Below are positions 9,150 to 16,583 of a stretch of 64,000 bases of DNA, piece after piece. The stretch is from an uncultured Selenomonadaceae bacterium (GTDB lineage: Bacteria > Bacillota > Negativicutes > Selenomonadales > Selenomonadaceae). The stretch lies in contig CAJOMO010000009.1 in the NCBI GenBank assembly GCA_905235685.1, positions 24,425-88,424 on the forward strand, written 5' to 3'. Position numbers and translations under genes: made by a program. The notes under the pieces were generated by a model that worked only from the letters and a program-made list of their open reading frames with translations, did not search any database and was not told where the DNA came from. Position 1 is the first letter of the stretch, and the number at the start of each line of letters is the position of its first letter.

Positions 9150-9176
9150 AAAAAAAGGGAAGGCGCTTCCTTCCCT
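9150..9176 (-). terminator. intrinsic terminator after the epimerase-like gene
   Basis: On the minus strand AGGGAAGG and CCTTCCCT form an 8-bp perfect stem with a 5-base loop, followed directly by a run of T. It lies between the epimerase-like gene and the GT61-like gene, and its T-run abuts the ribosome-binding region of the latter. Confidence 0.85.
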
Positions 9177-9197
9177 CAACAAAATTAAATTCGCGGT

Positions 9198-9965
9198 TTA
9201 CTTGCGATTTTTGAGAATGTAAACGGTTTGAGAAGTAATTTCGCCGTCCGCAGATTTTGTACCGCTGGTTTTAATTGCAAAGCCGCCGTCGACTTCCTCA
9301 ACGTGCAAATTATTTTGCGTAGCGTAAACCTGCAACAGAATATTCGCCGCGTCCGAAAGAATATCCGCCGCGTTTTTCAAACCGGTTTCGTAATAATCAA
9401 TCGGGCAGCCGATATCGTAACCGAACATGCCTTCGACAAATTCAACTTCGGCGGGCTTGTCGAGAATGCTGTAAACATTTTTGCCGGAAATTTTGCCGGT
9501 GGTTGCCGCTTCGTCAAAAACTTTGATATTTGTATCGGGCAGAGCGTCGGCGCTGAAAACAAGCTGCGTCGAAATGTCAGCCGCGCCCTTCGCCTTGTAC
9601 TTGATGCTGATTTCGTTGTCATTTGAAACGCTGTACAGAATTTCGGCGCTCTTGCCGTTAATTTCGGCGGTGAATTTGACGCCTTCAAGGGTTTGTTCGC
9701 TCTTCCAAATAATTTTGCTGAAATCGGTTGCGCCGTCCACGTAGACGATACCGGCGGCGTCGTCTTTTTCGTAGCCGGAAACGTCAGGATAATTTTTCAG
9801 CACGAAACGATTGGTAAAACTTTTGTCGCGGAAACGCATTGAAACGATACGCGCGCCGTAATCGGTAACTTTAAGTTCGTTGCCTTTGGTATTGCGCAGG
9901 GTGTAGACGCTTGCCTCTTGCCCGTCAGAAAGCTTACCGAAGGATTCTTTTTTGATTGTCGGCAT
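9198..9965 (-). CDS. aldose 1-epimerase-like protein, short and probably non-catalytic
   Basis: A 255-residue protein whose N-terminus (FGKLSDGQEASVYTLRN, then LKVTDYGARIVSM) resembles galactose mutarotase. GalM-type enzymes have about 340 residues and a conserved NH.YFN histidine block. Here the corresponding region reads STQLVFSADALPDTNIKVFD, the histidine block is absent, and the protein ends early. A sugar-binding role is possible; epimerase activity is doubtful. The start ATG has GAGGAGG 7 bases upstream, and a minus-strand promoter lies at 9996-10024. Confidence 0.6.
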   Translation of the reverse strand: MPTIKKESFGKLSDGQEASVYTLRNTKGNELKVTDYGARIVSMRFRDKSFTNRFVLKNYPDVSGYEKDDAAGIVYVDGATDFSKIIWKSEQTLEGVKFTAEINGKSAEILYSVSNDNEISIKYKAKGAADISTQLVFSADALPDTNIKVFDEAATTGKISGKNVYSILDKPAEVEFVEGMFGYDIGCPIDYYETGLKNAADILSDAANILLQVYATQNNLHVEEVDGGFAIKTSGTKSADGEITSQTVYILKNRK

Positions 9966-9995
9966 AAATTTATCCTCCTCGAAATATTTTTGAAT

Positions 9996-10024
9996 ATTAT
10001 AGCGTTAATCGCCGCGGTTTTGAA
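9996..10024 (-). promoter_or_regulatory. promoter for the epimerase-like gene
   Basis: Minus-strand TATAAT at 9996-10001 with TTCAAA 17 bases upstream. It lies 31 bases before the start codon. Confidence 0.6.
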
Positions 10025-10042
10025 GTACTGCGCGAAAATTTT

Positions 10043-10819
10043 TTATTTGCTAAAGCCTAGATAAGTTTTGAAGCCCAACATATACAGCGCCAGCTCAAAA
10101 GAATTTGCGGACGCTTGACGGCTAAGTTCCGAAAAAACGATATCTTTGGGAACGGTTAAATTTTCAAAATCGCTGATAACTTCGGCAATAATTTTTGGCA
10201 AAATCATACAAAGCTGATAAAATGCAGTTTCTTCACCGGTCACAAGTTTATAAAATTCGTCAATGCTTACTCGCCGAATGCGCCGGTGTTTTTGGCGTTG
10301 CCCATCCAGGGAAACAGTCCACGGTACATTTTGAGATTTTTGAGCAATGACTTCAACGAGCATACAAGCGCAATCGTCGTCGCGCAGAAGTTGTCCTTGC
10401 ATTTTCATATAAGTTTTGGCGCTAGCCGCGGAGTTCATTGTGTTGTGCTTATTCTTCATTTCAACGTAAACCGTGCTGACTGCGCCGCAATCTTCAAATT
10501 CAATACCGCCGGATTTTTTGAAAATGACGTCCCAGCCGGATTTGGGAACAGTGCAACCTTCGATATACTGAAAAATTTTTTGGTGAAAGTACCCAATGCT
10601 GTTGTTATTGGATTTATCGCGCTGCCGAAAAATCTCGCTCTTGATAATTTCTTCCCAGCTTGAGCCGTAAACATTTTTATCGAATAAAAGTTTAATCGGG
10701 TCAACAATGTTGCTGTTAAATTTTTTAATGTCGTAAGGCTGAAGGCGCTCGCCGTATTGTTCAATCGTCTCGGCGATATGTTTTTTGAGATTTTCATTTG
10801 AGATAAAATTTAATTGCAT
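10043..10819 (-). CDS. type II restriction endonuclease, Eco47II/Sau96I family (GGNCC)
   Basis: It cleaves unmethylated DNA, partner of the adjacent m5C methylase. The 258-residue protein begins MQLNFISNENLKKHI and contains KKFNSNIVDPIKLLFD, IGYFHQKIFQYI, VYVEMKNKHNTMN and MLVEVIAQKSQNVPW, blocks I recognise from the Eco47II family, whose members cut at GGNCC. VEMKNKH holds the E-x-K part of the nuclease core. The ATG at 10819 overlaps the methylase stop by 10 bases and has AAGGG upstream, so it is probably translationally coupled. An upstream extension of 35 codons reads methylase sequence out of frame and was dropped. Confidence 0.85.
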   Translation of the reverse strand: MQLNFISNENLKKHIAETIEQYGERLQPYDIKKFNSNIVDPIKLLFDKNVYGSSWEEIIKSEIFRQRDKSNNNSIGYFHQKIFQYIEGCTVPKSGWDVIFKKSGGIEFEDCGAVSTVYVEMKNKHNTMNSAASAKTYMKMQGQLLRDDDCACMLVEVIAQKSQNVPWTVSLDGQRQKHRRIRRVSIDEFYKLVTGEETAFYQLCMILPKIIAEVISDFENLTVPKDIVFSELSRQASANSFELALYMLGFKTYLGFSK

Positions 10820-11811
10820 AACAAGCCCTTTCGTATTTCCGCGGCGATATCGAATGCAAGATTCACCGGCACAGCGTTTCCAACTTGCCGATATTGACTG
10901 TACATTGAGCCGCAAAATTGCCACTCGTCCGGAAAAGATTGGATTCTGGCGTTTTCCCTAATGGTAAATGGTCTGGCTTCAAGCGGGTGGCAGCGCTCAG
11001 TTTGTTTTTGTGTCGGTGAAGTTAAAACTGCCAGCGACGGCTCGTCTAAACTCATTCGCCGCAAAATTCCGGTTCGTCCGCCGCCCATATCCCAACAGCT
11101 TTTCATATAATCTTTGGCTAAATCTTTCGGCAAATTGCGCCAATAGCCTCCCTGCGGAATCATTTCAAACAAGGATTTTTTCTGCGCTGAATATTCTGCT
11201 CCGACGCTCGCCGGAACATTTTTTAGAACATCGCGCAGGACGGGCTTATAATCGTGCGGTCTAGGAAATTGAATATTAATTTTATCGGTTAAATCTTTTC
11301 GAACGCCAATTGTTATCAAGCGCTCGCGTTTTTGCGCGTTGCCATAATCCCAAGCGTTTAACACAGCTTTTTGAATGACGTAGTCACATTCGCCGAAAAT
11401 ATCAAGCATTGTCTGATAAGTTCGCCCGCCGTTGTGGCTTATCAAACCGCGGACATTTTCAAACAGAAAAATTTTTGGGTGCAACTTCTCAAGAAAAATC
11501 GCGTAATGGTAAAAAAGCGTGCCGCGCGCATCTTCCAGCCCCAAACGTTTGCCAGCATAAGAAAAAGCTTGACAGGGCGCGCCGCCGGAAAGCAAATCCA
11601 ATTCGCCGCGTCCAATCTCAAAATAATCTTCAAGATTCAGCGGCGAAATTTTTGCAATGTCTTCGTTAATCACGCGCCAATTTGGACGATTCAATTTCAA
11701 AGTATCGGTGGCGTCTTTATCAATTTCGATAAGCGCGATATGCTCAAAGCCCGCGCGCTCAAGTCCAAGTGCAAGCCCGCCCGCTCCGGCAAATAATTCA
11801 ATGGACGTCAT
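10810..11811 (-). CDS. DNA (cytosine-5-)-methyltransferase of the Eco47II-like restriction-modification system
   Basis: It protects host DNA by C5 methylation of cytosine. The m5C motifs appear in order: ELFAGAGGLALGLERAGF (SAM binding), DLLSGGAPCQAFSYAGKR (PCQ nucleophile), FLFENVRGL (ENV), AQKRERLITIGV (QxRxR) and GNAVPVNLA near the end. 333 residues from the ATG at 11811. The start forms an ATGA overlap with the ubiX stop, so the restriction-modification pair is read from the tail of a housekeeping operon. By its partner the predicted target is GGNCC. It is intact, unlike the other methylases in this window. Confidence 0.92.
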   Translation of the reverse strand: MTSIELFAGAGGLALGLERAGFEHIALIEIDKDATDTLKLNRPNWRVINEDIAKISPLNLEDYFEIGRGELDLLSGGAPCQAFSYAGKRLGLEDARGTLFYHYAIFLEKLHPKIFLFENVRGLISHNGGRTYQTMLDIFGECDYVIQKAVLNAWDYGNAQKRERLITIGVRKDLTDKINIQFPRPHDYKPVLRDVLKNVPASVGAEYSAQKKSLFEMIPQGGYWRNLPKDLAKDYMKSCWDMGGGRTGILRRMSLDEPSLAVLTSPTQKQTERCHPLEARPFTIRENARIQSFPDEWQFCGSMYSQYRQVGNAVPVNLAFDIAAEIRKGLLCN

Positions 11812-12371
11812 TTTTTGCCGCCGTTCCATTCGATAATTTCAGAGGGCAATTTCAGCTGGAATAGAATTTTATTCACGACGTGGTTAATGTGGCTCTGCAG
11901 CGTCATATCGGTATTGTAAAAAGTCATAACCGGCGGCATAACCACCACGCCCAAATCGGCAAGTTCTTTCATATTGCGAAGGTGAATCCTGCTGAAGGGC
12001 ATTTCGCGCGGAACGATTATCAAAGTCCGGCGCTCTTTAATGCAAACATCGCCCGCCCGCAAAAGTAAATTGTCACTGTAGCCGCTCGCCAAACCCGCAA
12101 TAGTTTTCATCGTGCAGGGAACAATCACCATTCCGTCGGTCTGAAAACTGCCGCTGGCTATCGACGCGTCCATTTCGTGAACATTGTAAACAAAATCCGC
12201 CAGCCGATTAATCGAATAAATATCAAAATTAGTTTCGTCGCGAATCGTAAGCGCGCCGCCGTCCGTTATTATCAAGTGCGTTTCAACTTCCTCAATCTGC
12301 TTGAGCCGCTGCAAAAGTTCAACCGCTATCACAATTCCGCTCGCGCCCGTTATCCCCACGATTATTCGCAT
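11808..12371 (-). CDS. ubiX: flavin prenyltransferase UbiX
   Basis: It makes prenylated FMN, the cofactor of UbiD-type decarboxylases. 187 residues with the N-terminal GITGASG nucleotide-binding motif, SGSFQTDGMVIVPCTMKTIAGLASG, and VPREMPFSRIHLRNM, typical of the family. GGAGGTGA precedes the ATG. No ubiD gene lies in this window, so its client enzyme is elsewhere. It sits in a minus-strand operon between a CBS-ACT gene and the restriction-modification genes. Confidence 0.9.
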   Translation of the reverse strand: MRIIVGITGASGIVIAVELLQRLKQIEEVETHLIITDGGALTIRDETNFDIYSINRLADFVYNVHEMDASIASGSFQTDGMVIVPCTMKTIAGLASGYSDNLLLRAGDVCIKERRTLIIVPREMPFSRIHLRNMKELADLGVVVMPPVMTFYNTDMTLQSHINHVVNKILFQLKLPSEIIEWNGGKK

Positions 12372-12392
12372 AAAATCACCTCCGCAATTTTT

Positions 12393-13046
12393 TCAGCCAA
12401 TCTTGACAACGTGAATAACCTTGTAGCCGCGATTTTCCAACAAATTTTTAATATCGTCAAAACCTTCTGCGCGATTGTCCAATCGAACAACAACTTCGCT
12501 TTTGTGCGCGTCGGTGTGGCAAATGATTATGCTGTCAATGTTAATTCCGTTCTGCGCGAGAATTTTGGTAATGTCAGCCATAACGCCGATTTTGTTTTCA
12601 ACTTCCAAAGTCAACCGCGTTTTGCCACCCGAAGGCAAGCCCATAACTTCAATAAAAGTTTTCAAAATATCCGTAGCCGTGATAATCCCGACAACCGCGC
12701 CAACTTCAGAAATTACCGGCAAACCGCCAACTTTATTCTGGTACATAATCAGCGCCGCTTCCTCAATCGTTGCGTCTTCGTTAACCGTCACAACTTTTGT
12801 CTGCATAATGTCTTTTACGCTCAATTTGTCAAGCAGACTGCGAATTTCATATTTTGAAAGTGAAGTTGCGGGCGAAGGAGCAACGCGCATAACGTCGCGG
12901 TCGCTCAAATAGCCCACCAATTTGCCGTCGTCAACAATTATCATTCGGTGAAATTTATATTTTTTCATGGCGCGGTCAACTTCGCCAATCGTCGCGTTCG
13001 ATGTCATTGTCACGGGGTGTTTCGTCATTCTTTCAGCCACAAACAT
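12393..13046 (-). CDS. CBS-pair and ACT domain regulatory protein (AcuB-like)
   Basis: 217 residues: two CBS motifs (about 1-60 and 75-130; MTKHPVTM and DIMQTKVVTV open them) followed by an ACT domain (about 140-215) starting RLTLEVENKIGVMADI. CBS pairs bind adenine nucleotides and ACT domains often bind amino acids, so a ligand-sensing role is likely. The arrangement matches AcuB-like proteins, whose function is poorly defined. AGGAAGTGA precedes the ATG. It follows the esterase gene by 4 bases. Confidence 0.85.
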   Translation of the reverse strand: MFVAERMTKHPVTMTSNATIGEVDRAMKKYKFHRMIIVDDGKLVGYLSDRDVMRVAPSPATSLSKYEIRSLLDKLSVKDIMQTKVVTVNEDATIEEAALIMYQNKVGGLPVISEVGAVVGIITATDILKTFIEVMGLPSGGKTRLTLEVENKIGVMADITKILAQNGINIDSIIICHTDAHKSEVVVRLDNRAEGFDDIKNLLENRGYKVIHVVKIG

Positions 13047-13050
13047 AAAA

Positions 13051-13947
13051 TCACTTCCTGTACCGATTAAAATATTCCGTGATAAGATTCAAAACTTCGT
13101 CCTGCACCCAATAATCGTCGGAATGCTCGGCGTTGGGAATGAGCCAGCGCTCGGCTTCGACGCCCGCATTTTTCAGCGCCTGGAAAAGTATATCGGATTG
13201 CGAAGGCGAAACGATACTGTCAGCCGTGCCGTGCATTAAAAGCATTGGCGCAGAATTTTTCGTAATGTAATTGAGCGGATTAGCCTTTGCAACTTTTTCG
13301 GGATAAGCGGAAATTCCGCCGCCCGTGCCGGTAAAATTCGGGACGCCGTTAATAAACATCGCCTCAACCGCGCCAGGCATATTATTCAGCGCCTTTGCCT
13401 CTTCGGACAAATCGTCGGAAATTCGCGCAGGATCTGAAACGCCGTACAAATCCACCGCCGCGACAATTTTGCTGGACCGGTCAAGATTTTCTCCGACATT
13501 GAAAATTTCATCGCCGTTGGTAACCGCCGCAAACGCCGTTAAATATCCGCCCGCACTGTCACCGATTAAAAAAATCTGTTCGGCGTCGACGCTGAACTTT
13601 TGCGCATTTGCCTTTAAAAACCTAATCGCCGATTTGACGTCTTCGATTGGCGCGGGGAAAATATTATTCGGCGTCGTACGATAATTTATGCTCGCCACGA
13701 CAAAATTATTTTCCGCCAAATGCAGTCGAAGTTGCGGGCAGCGCGCCCTGTTCGAGCAAATGAAACCGCCGCCCGTTATGAAAATTACCGCCGCCATTTT
13801 TTTGCCGGTTTCCGGAATTAACAAATCCATCTGCAAAAGTTGATTTGGTTTTTCGAAAGTCGGCGCTTGTTTATAAACTACGTCCGGCACGTAATGGATT
13901 TTTGCGCGTCGAAGTTTCACGTTCAAGATTTTGCTCTCGTAATGCAA
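13051..13947 (-). CDS. alpha/beta-hydrolase esterase (BD-FAE/HSL-like)
   Basis: A 298-residue carboxylesterase-like enzyme, substrate unknown. An oxyanion-hole segment FITGGGFICSNR (in place of HGGG), the nucleophile elbow GDSAGG, the acid region LLMHGTADSIVSPSQS and the late histidine in AEHSDDYW complete the Ser-Asp-His set. I start at the TTG at 13947 because GGAGGG lies 7 bases upstream; the upstream TTG at 13962 would place this site inside the gene. No signal peptide is seen. It is first in the operon leading through CBS-ACT and ubiX to the restriction-modification pair. Confidence 0.8.
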   Translation of the reverse strand: MHYESKILNVKLRRAKIHYVPDVVYKQAPTFEKPNQLLQMDLLIPETGKKMAAVIFITGGGFICSNRARCPQLRLHLAENNFVVASINYRTTPNNIFPAPIEDVKSAIRFLKANAQKFSVDAEQIFLIGDSAGGYLTAFAAVTNGDEIFNVGENLDRSSKIVAAVDLYGVSDPARISDDLSEEAKALNNMPGAVEAMFINGVPNFTGTGGGISAYPEKVAKANPLNYITKNSAPMLLMHGTADSIVSPSQSDILFQALKNAGVEAERWLIPNAEHSDDYWVQDEVLNLITEYFNRYRK

Positions 13948-13966
13948 TTTAAATCCCTCCAATAAA

Positions 13967-13997
13967 AAAATCTCTCCAAATTTGCTAGAGAGATTTT
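13967..13997 (-). terminator. intrinsic terminator, nearly symmetric
   Basis: AAAATCTCTC and GAGAGATTTT form a 10-bp stem with an 11-base loop. On the minus strand it is followed by a T-run. It separates the DUF262-HNH gene from the esterase operon. Confidence 0.8.
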
Positions 13998-14031
13998 AAA
14001 CTTTTATCAAGATATTGTCACGAATTATTTT

Positions 14032-15126
14032 TCAAAGGTCGCTCTTAATGCGGTTGCAATTTTCGCAAAGCACTTGACAATTATCAATGACAGTGTGCCC
14101 GCCTTTGCTCCACGGCGTGATATGATCTGCGTGCATTTTTTCAAGCGGAAAATGTTTAGCGCATTTTGGACAAACTTTGCCTTGTTTTTCGTAAACGGCG
14201 CGCTTAATTTTGTCGCTGAATTTTCTTATGCTCAAGTGGCGCTCTTGCCTGTCGAAAAGATATTCGTAAATGCCGCGCGAACTGGTAACATCTTCGTCTT
14301 CGAGCATTGAAACAATTTCCGCCTCAAATTTTTTCTTGTCGTAAGTTTTGCTGGAAAATTTATTGAACAAATTGCCCCAGGAAACTTTTTTCATAATCGC
14401 GCGGTATTCCGGAAAAAGCGCCTTGACCCATTCCATAACGCCCTGAAAATACAGCCAGAGTTCCGTACAATTCGGCTCGTGCTGATTTTTCGCCATATAA
14501 TCTTCAATGTCAATTTTGTTTCGCGCAGAAATCCACCTAAGCGCCGTTTCAAGATAATCTTGCCGAATTGCCGAGCCGTCCAGATATTTATTGTAGCCGT
14601 GGACGATAACCGGACAATTATTTTTGCTGAAATGTTTTTTCGCGTCTTCAAGCCACGTGCCGGTGTAAATTGCGTTGCGTAATTCCTGCGCGTTCAATTC
14701 CGTGCCTGGCGTATTCAAAACTTTAAACCATTCGAGCGTTTCTTTGTCGGTGCCCTCGCAAATGCAAACCCACAGATTATAATTCAGCAGTTGATTTTTA
14801 TCGGCGTCCGTCCAATTTTTAAAGCCGCGGTGGTCGATTGAAAATTGATTGTGGACGAACTGACAAATGGAAATTGTACGCTGTTGCCCGTCGAGCAGTT
14901 CAAAATTGCCGTCAGATTTTTTTATCCAGTACATTAAACCAATCGGCAGATTTTTTTGCACGCTGTCAATTACCGCCTCGCGCTTTTTGCCAGTGTAAAT
15001 GTATTCGCGCTGATACGCCGGACGGATATTCAATTTCCCGCCGTAACCATAACAGCCCTCGTCGCCCTTGTCCGCGTAATCTTCCACGATTTTATTAATC
15101 GGGATTTGCGTTAATTCAGATGTCAT
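14032..15126 (-). CDS. DUF262 and HNH nuclease protein (GmrSD-like)
   Basis: Probable anti-phage nuclease. 364 residues. The DUF262 part carries LLDGQQRTISICQF at about residue 85, the signature nucleotide-binding motif of GmrS-type and ParB-like domains. The C-terminus has an HNH/zinc-finger nuclease: CPKCAKHF, then HADHITPWSKGG and VLCENCN. GmrSD proteins cut DNA with glucosylated hydroxymethylcytosine; many relatives have other or unknown targets. I start at the ATG at 15126, since GGAG lies upstream; a TTG 27 bases earlier is the alternative. It stands among restriction-modification genes and next to the small toxin-like locus, which supports a defence role. Confidence 0.85.
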   Translation of the reverse strand: MTSELTQIPINKIVEDYADKGDEGCYGYGGKLNIRPAYQREYIYTGKKREAVIDSVQKNLPIGLMYWIKKSDGNFELLDGQQRTISICQFVHNQFSIDHRGFKNWTDADKNQLLNYNLWVCICEGTDKETLEWFKVLNTPGTELNAQELRNAIYTGTWLEDAKKHFSKNNCPVIVHGYNKYLDGSAIRQDYLETALRWISARNKIDIEDYMAKNQHEPNCTELWLYFQGVMEWVKALFPEYRAIMKKVSWGNLFNKFSSKTYDKKKFEAEIVSMLEDEDVTSSRGIYEYLFDRQERHLSIRKFSDKIKRAVYEKQGKVCPKCAKHFPLEKMHADHITPWSKGGHTVIDNCQVLCENCNRIKSDL

Positions 15127-15142
15127 CGTTCCAATCTCCAAT

Positions 15143-15171
15143 TTGTAAATCAAAAAACGTTGTGGTATAAT
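15143..15171 (+). promoter_or_regulatory. strong promoter of the small membrane-peptide (toxin-like) RNA
   Basis: TTGTAA at 15143-15148 and TATAAT at 15166-15171 are 17 bases apart, with a TG one base upstream of the -10 (extended -10). The predicted RNA begins near 15178, exactly at a hairpin (CGCCG at 15178-15182 with CGGCG at 15196-15200). Confidence 0.75.
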
Positions 15172-15227
15172 TCAAACCGCCGCTACTTCCTGAGTCGGCG
15201 AAATGCAGACGAAGGGAGGTGTTAATT

Positions 15228-15320
15228 TTGGATACCATAATCACTTTCTTAATCGGCGTAGCTTCGAGCGTCGTTGCCAACTACGTTTACGGTAAACTCC
15301 AAAGGCTTTTCAAAAAGTAG
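15228..15320 (+). CDS. 30-residue hydrophobic peptide, candidate type I toxin (Fst-like layout)
   Basis: A TTG start at 15228 has the ideal site GGGAGG with 8 bases of spacing. The peptide starts MDTIITFLIGVASSVVANYV and ends in a Lys/Arg-rich tail (KLQRLFKK), so it is one membrane segment plus a basic end. It is too short for routine gene callers. It is read from a consensus promoter, has a 5' hairpin leader of about 50 bases, and is followed by a terminator. A converging promoter and direct repeats (see nearby entries) give the arrangement of par/fst type I toxin-antitoxin loci. Sequence resemblance to Fst is only general. Toxicity is inferred, not shown. Confidence 0.7.
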   Translation: MDTIITFLIGVASSVVANYVYGKLQRLFKK

Positions 15321-15371
15321 CGGTGAATCGGTTTCCCATCCTCTAACCGAAAGTCTCACACGGTTATGGTA

Positions 15372-15459
15372 AAACGTAAGCCCCTAAGTGAGGTCTCACT
15401 CTCACGGACGGGGCTTTTCGTTTGGTGTTATTTGAATACCACAGATTAATCACTTTCTC
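15372..15459 (-). ncRNA. predicted antisense antitoxin RNA
   Basis: About 88 bases predicted from a start near 15459 to the shared terminator. Its first 25 bases are complementary to the direct repeats at the toxin start codon, and its 3' part is complementary to the terminator hairpin of the toxin mRNA. It contains no start codon with a ribosome-binding site. Size and layout match RNA II of the par/fst system. It is predicted from promoter, repeats and terminator only. Confidence 0.6.
15378..15419 (+). terminator. shared, bidirectional terminator of the toxin-like locus
   Basis: AAGCCCC at 15378-15384 pairs with GGGGCTT at 15410-15416, enclosing an inner GTGAG/CTCAC hairpin, and is followed by TTTT. 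On the other strand the same stem is followed shortly by ACGTTTT, so it can end both converging RNAs. Confidence 0.75.
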
Positions 15460-15465
15460 GAATGG

Positions 15466-15494
15466 ATATTAGCACAGCCGCCGCCTTATTGCAA
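15466..15494 (-). promoter_or_regulatory. promoter of the antisense RNA
   Basis: On the minus strand TTGCAA (15489-15494), a 17-base spacer and TAATAT (15466-15471), with an extended TGC before the -10. Seven bases downstream falls at 15459, next to the second direct repeat. Confidence 0.75.
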
Positions 15495-15525
15495 GAAAAA
15501 TTTTGTGTTGTATTCGATATTGTTA

Positions 15526-16580
15526 TCAACTTTCTTTCCGCCGCCAACGAATTGCCAATCGCTTGTAAACATTTTTGCCGCCAATAACCGGATTGCCTAA
15601 ATTGTATTCGTCAATTTTGCCGCTGTCGATTTTGCCGAGTATTTCAAATTGTTTTGGGTTGTATTTGTCCAGAAATGTTATCGGCACGCCCATTACCCCG
15701 TCATAATCTACGGGTATTCGCGCAGTCTTGCTAACTTCGATGGCGTCGTAATTGTCATATTTCGGATAAAGCTCCGGCGAATATTCACAAGTCAACAGCA
15801 ATTCTTCTTCAAATTTTTTCAGCGGAATATTTGTAAACCAGGTCATATTGCCAAAACTGCGCCATTTTTGCCCGTGTTCGTCAATCCAAAATCGAGTTTC
15901 GCGTTCTTCATAATACGGCGGAACTTTGAAAACGGGGTCGCCACCGCGGAAACCGTAACCGATACGAATTTTATCATTTTTAATCAACGGAAAAATTTCT
16001 TTGTAAGTGATGGAATTTAACGGTGCAAGTATCACGAAAAATTTATTGTAATGCATGAGCTGCGCGACGTATTCGCGAAACAAACTGAACGGCGGATTGG
16101 TAACGACGACGTCAGCCTGCTTTAAAAGTTCGATGCATTCAGCGGAACGAAAATCGCCGTTGCCTTTCAGCGGTACGACAAATTCGGGATGCTTTTTCAA
16201 AAAATATTTGATATCGTCAACGCCTTCAGCGCCGTCGCCGTCATAATCTTTCAGCTCGGAAATTTCGACTTTGTAATTTTGTTTCGGGGCGCGGTATAAA
16301 AATTTTCAAAGCCTGGAAGTGGAATTTCGACGCCGGAAATTGGACTGCCCGCGTAACACGTCACAATTAATTTTTTTAGCCCGAGGAAATTAAAATTCAT
16401 CGCGAAGTACTTAAAAAATTCGCTCTCGTATGGGTCGTCGCAGTTGCAGAAAATTACTTTGCCGCGGAAAAATTTTCGATAATCTTCGTGGTTGAGTTCG
16501 CGCTCAATATCTTCAAGCTGTGTATAAAATTCGTCCTTTTTAGCGCGAGCGGCGGCCGTCAAATTTTGATTTTTGCCCAT
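15526..16580 (-). pseudogene. EcoRI-type adenine-specific DNA methyltransferase, frameshifted
   Basis: The intact family transfers a methyl group to adenine in GAATTC-like sites. The first part (from 16580) has DEFYTQLEDIERELNH and VIFCNCDDPYESEFFKYF, the latter typical of EcoRI-type methylases, and ends at a stop at 16251. The second part reads on in another frame from about 16280 (KVEISELKDYDGDGAEGV, then GDFRSAECIELL and the catalytic ADVVVTNPPFSLF) to 15526. Joined length is about 350 residues, normal for the family. The break is near the GGGG at 16286-16289. No restriction enzyme partner adjoins it. A single-base error in assembly or a phase-off state are both possible. Confidence 0.82.
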
Positions 16581-16583
16581 AAA

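Larger units (their letters stand above)
15221..15458 (+). repeat. pair of direct repeats linking the toxin start region with the antisense RNA
   Basis: ATACCA followed by TAATCACTTTCT occurs at 15232-15249, covering the first codons of the peptide gene, and again at 15436-15458 with 5 extra bases between the two blocks. A matching GTTA-T-rich stretch precedes each. The second copy lies at the predicted 5' end of the antisense RNA. The antisense RNA can therefore pair in trans with the toxin translation start, as DRa/DRb do in the pAD1 par locus. Confidence 0.8.

Noticed and set aside
10820..10924. N-terminal extension of the Eco47II-like endonuclease
   Set aside because: The 35 extra codons read the 3' end of the methylase gene out of frame; the family starts at MQLNF.
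12177..12857. 226-codon plus-strand frame over ubiX and the CBS-ACT gene
   Set aside because: Asn/Phe-rich shadow of well-supported genes on the other strand.
15321..15377. Possible second small gene after the toxin-like peptide
   Set aside because: No frame with a ribosome-binding site; the stretch can form a small CGGTT/AACCG hairpin in the 3' untranslated region.
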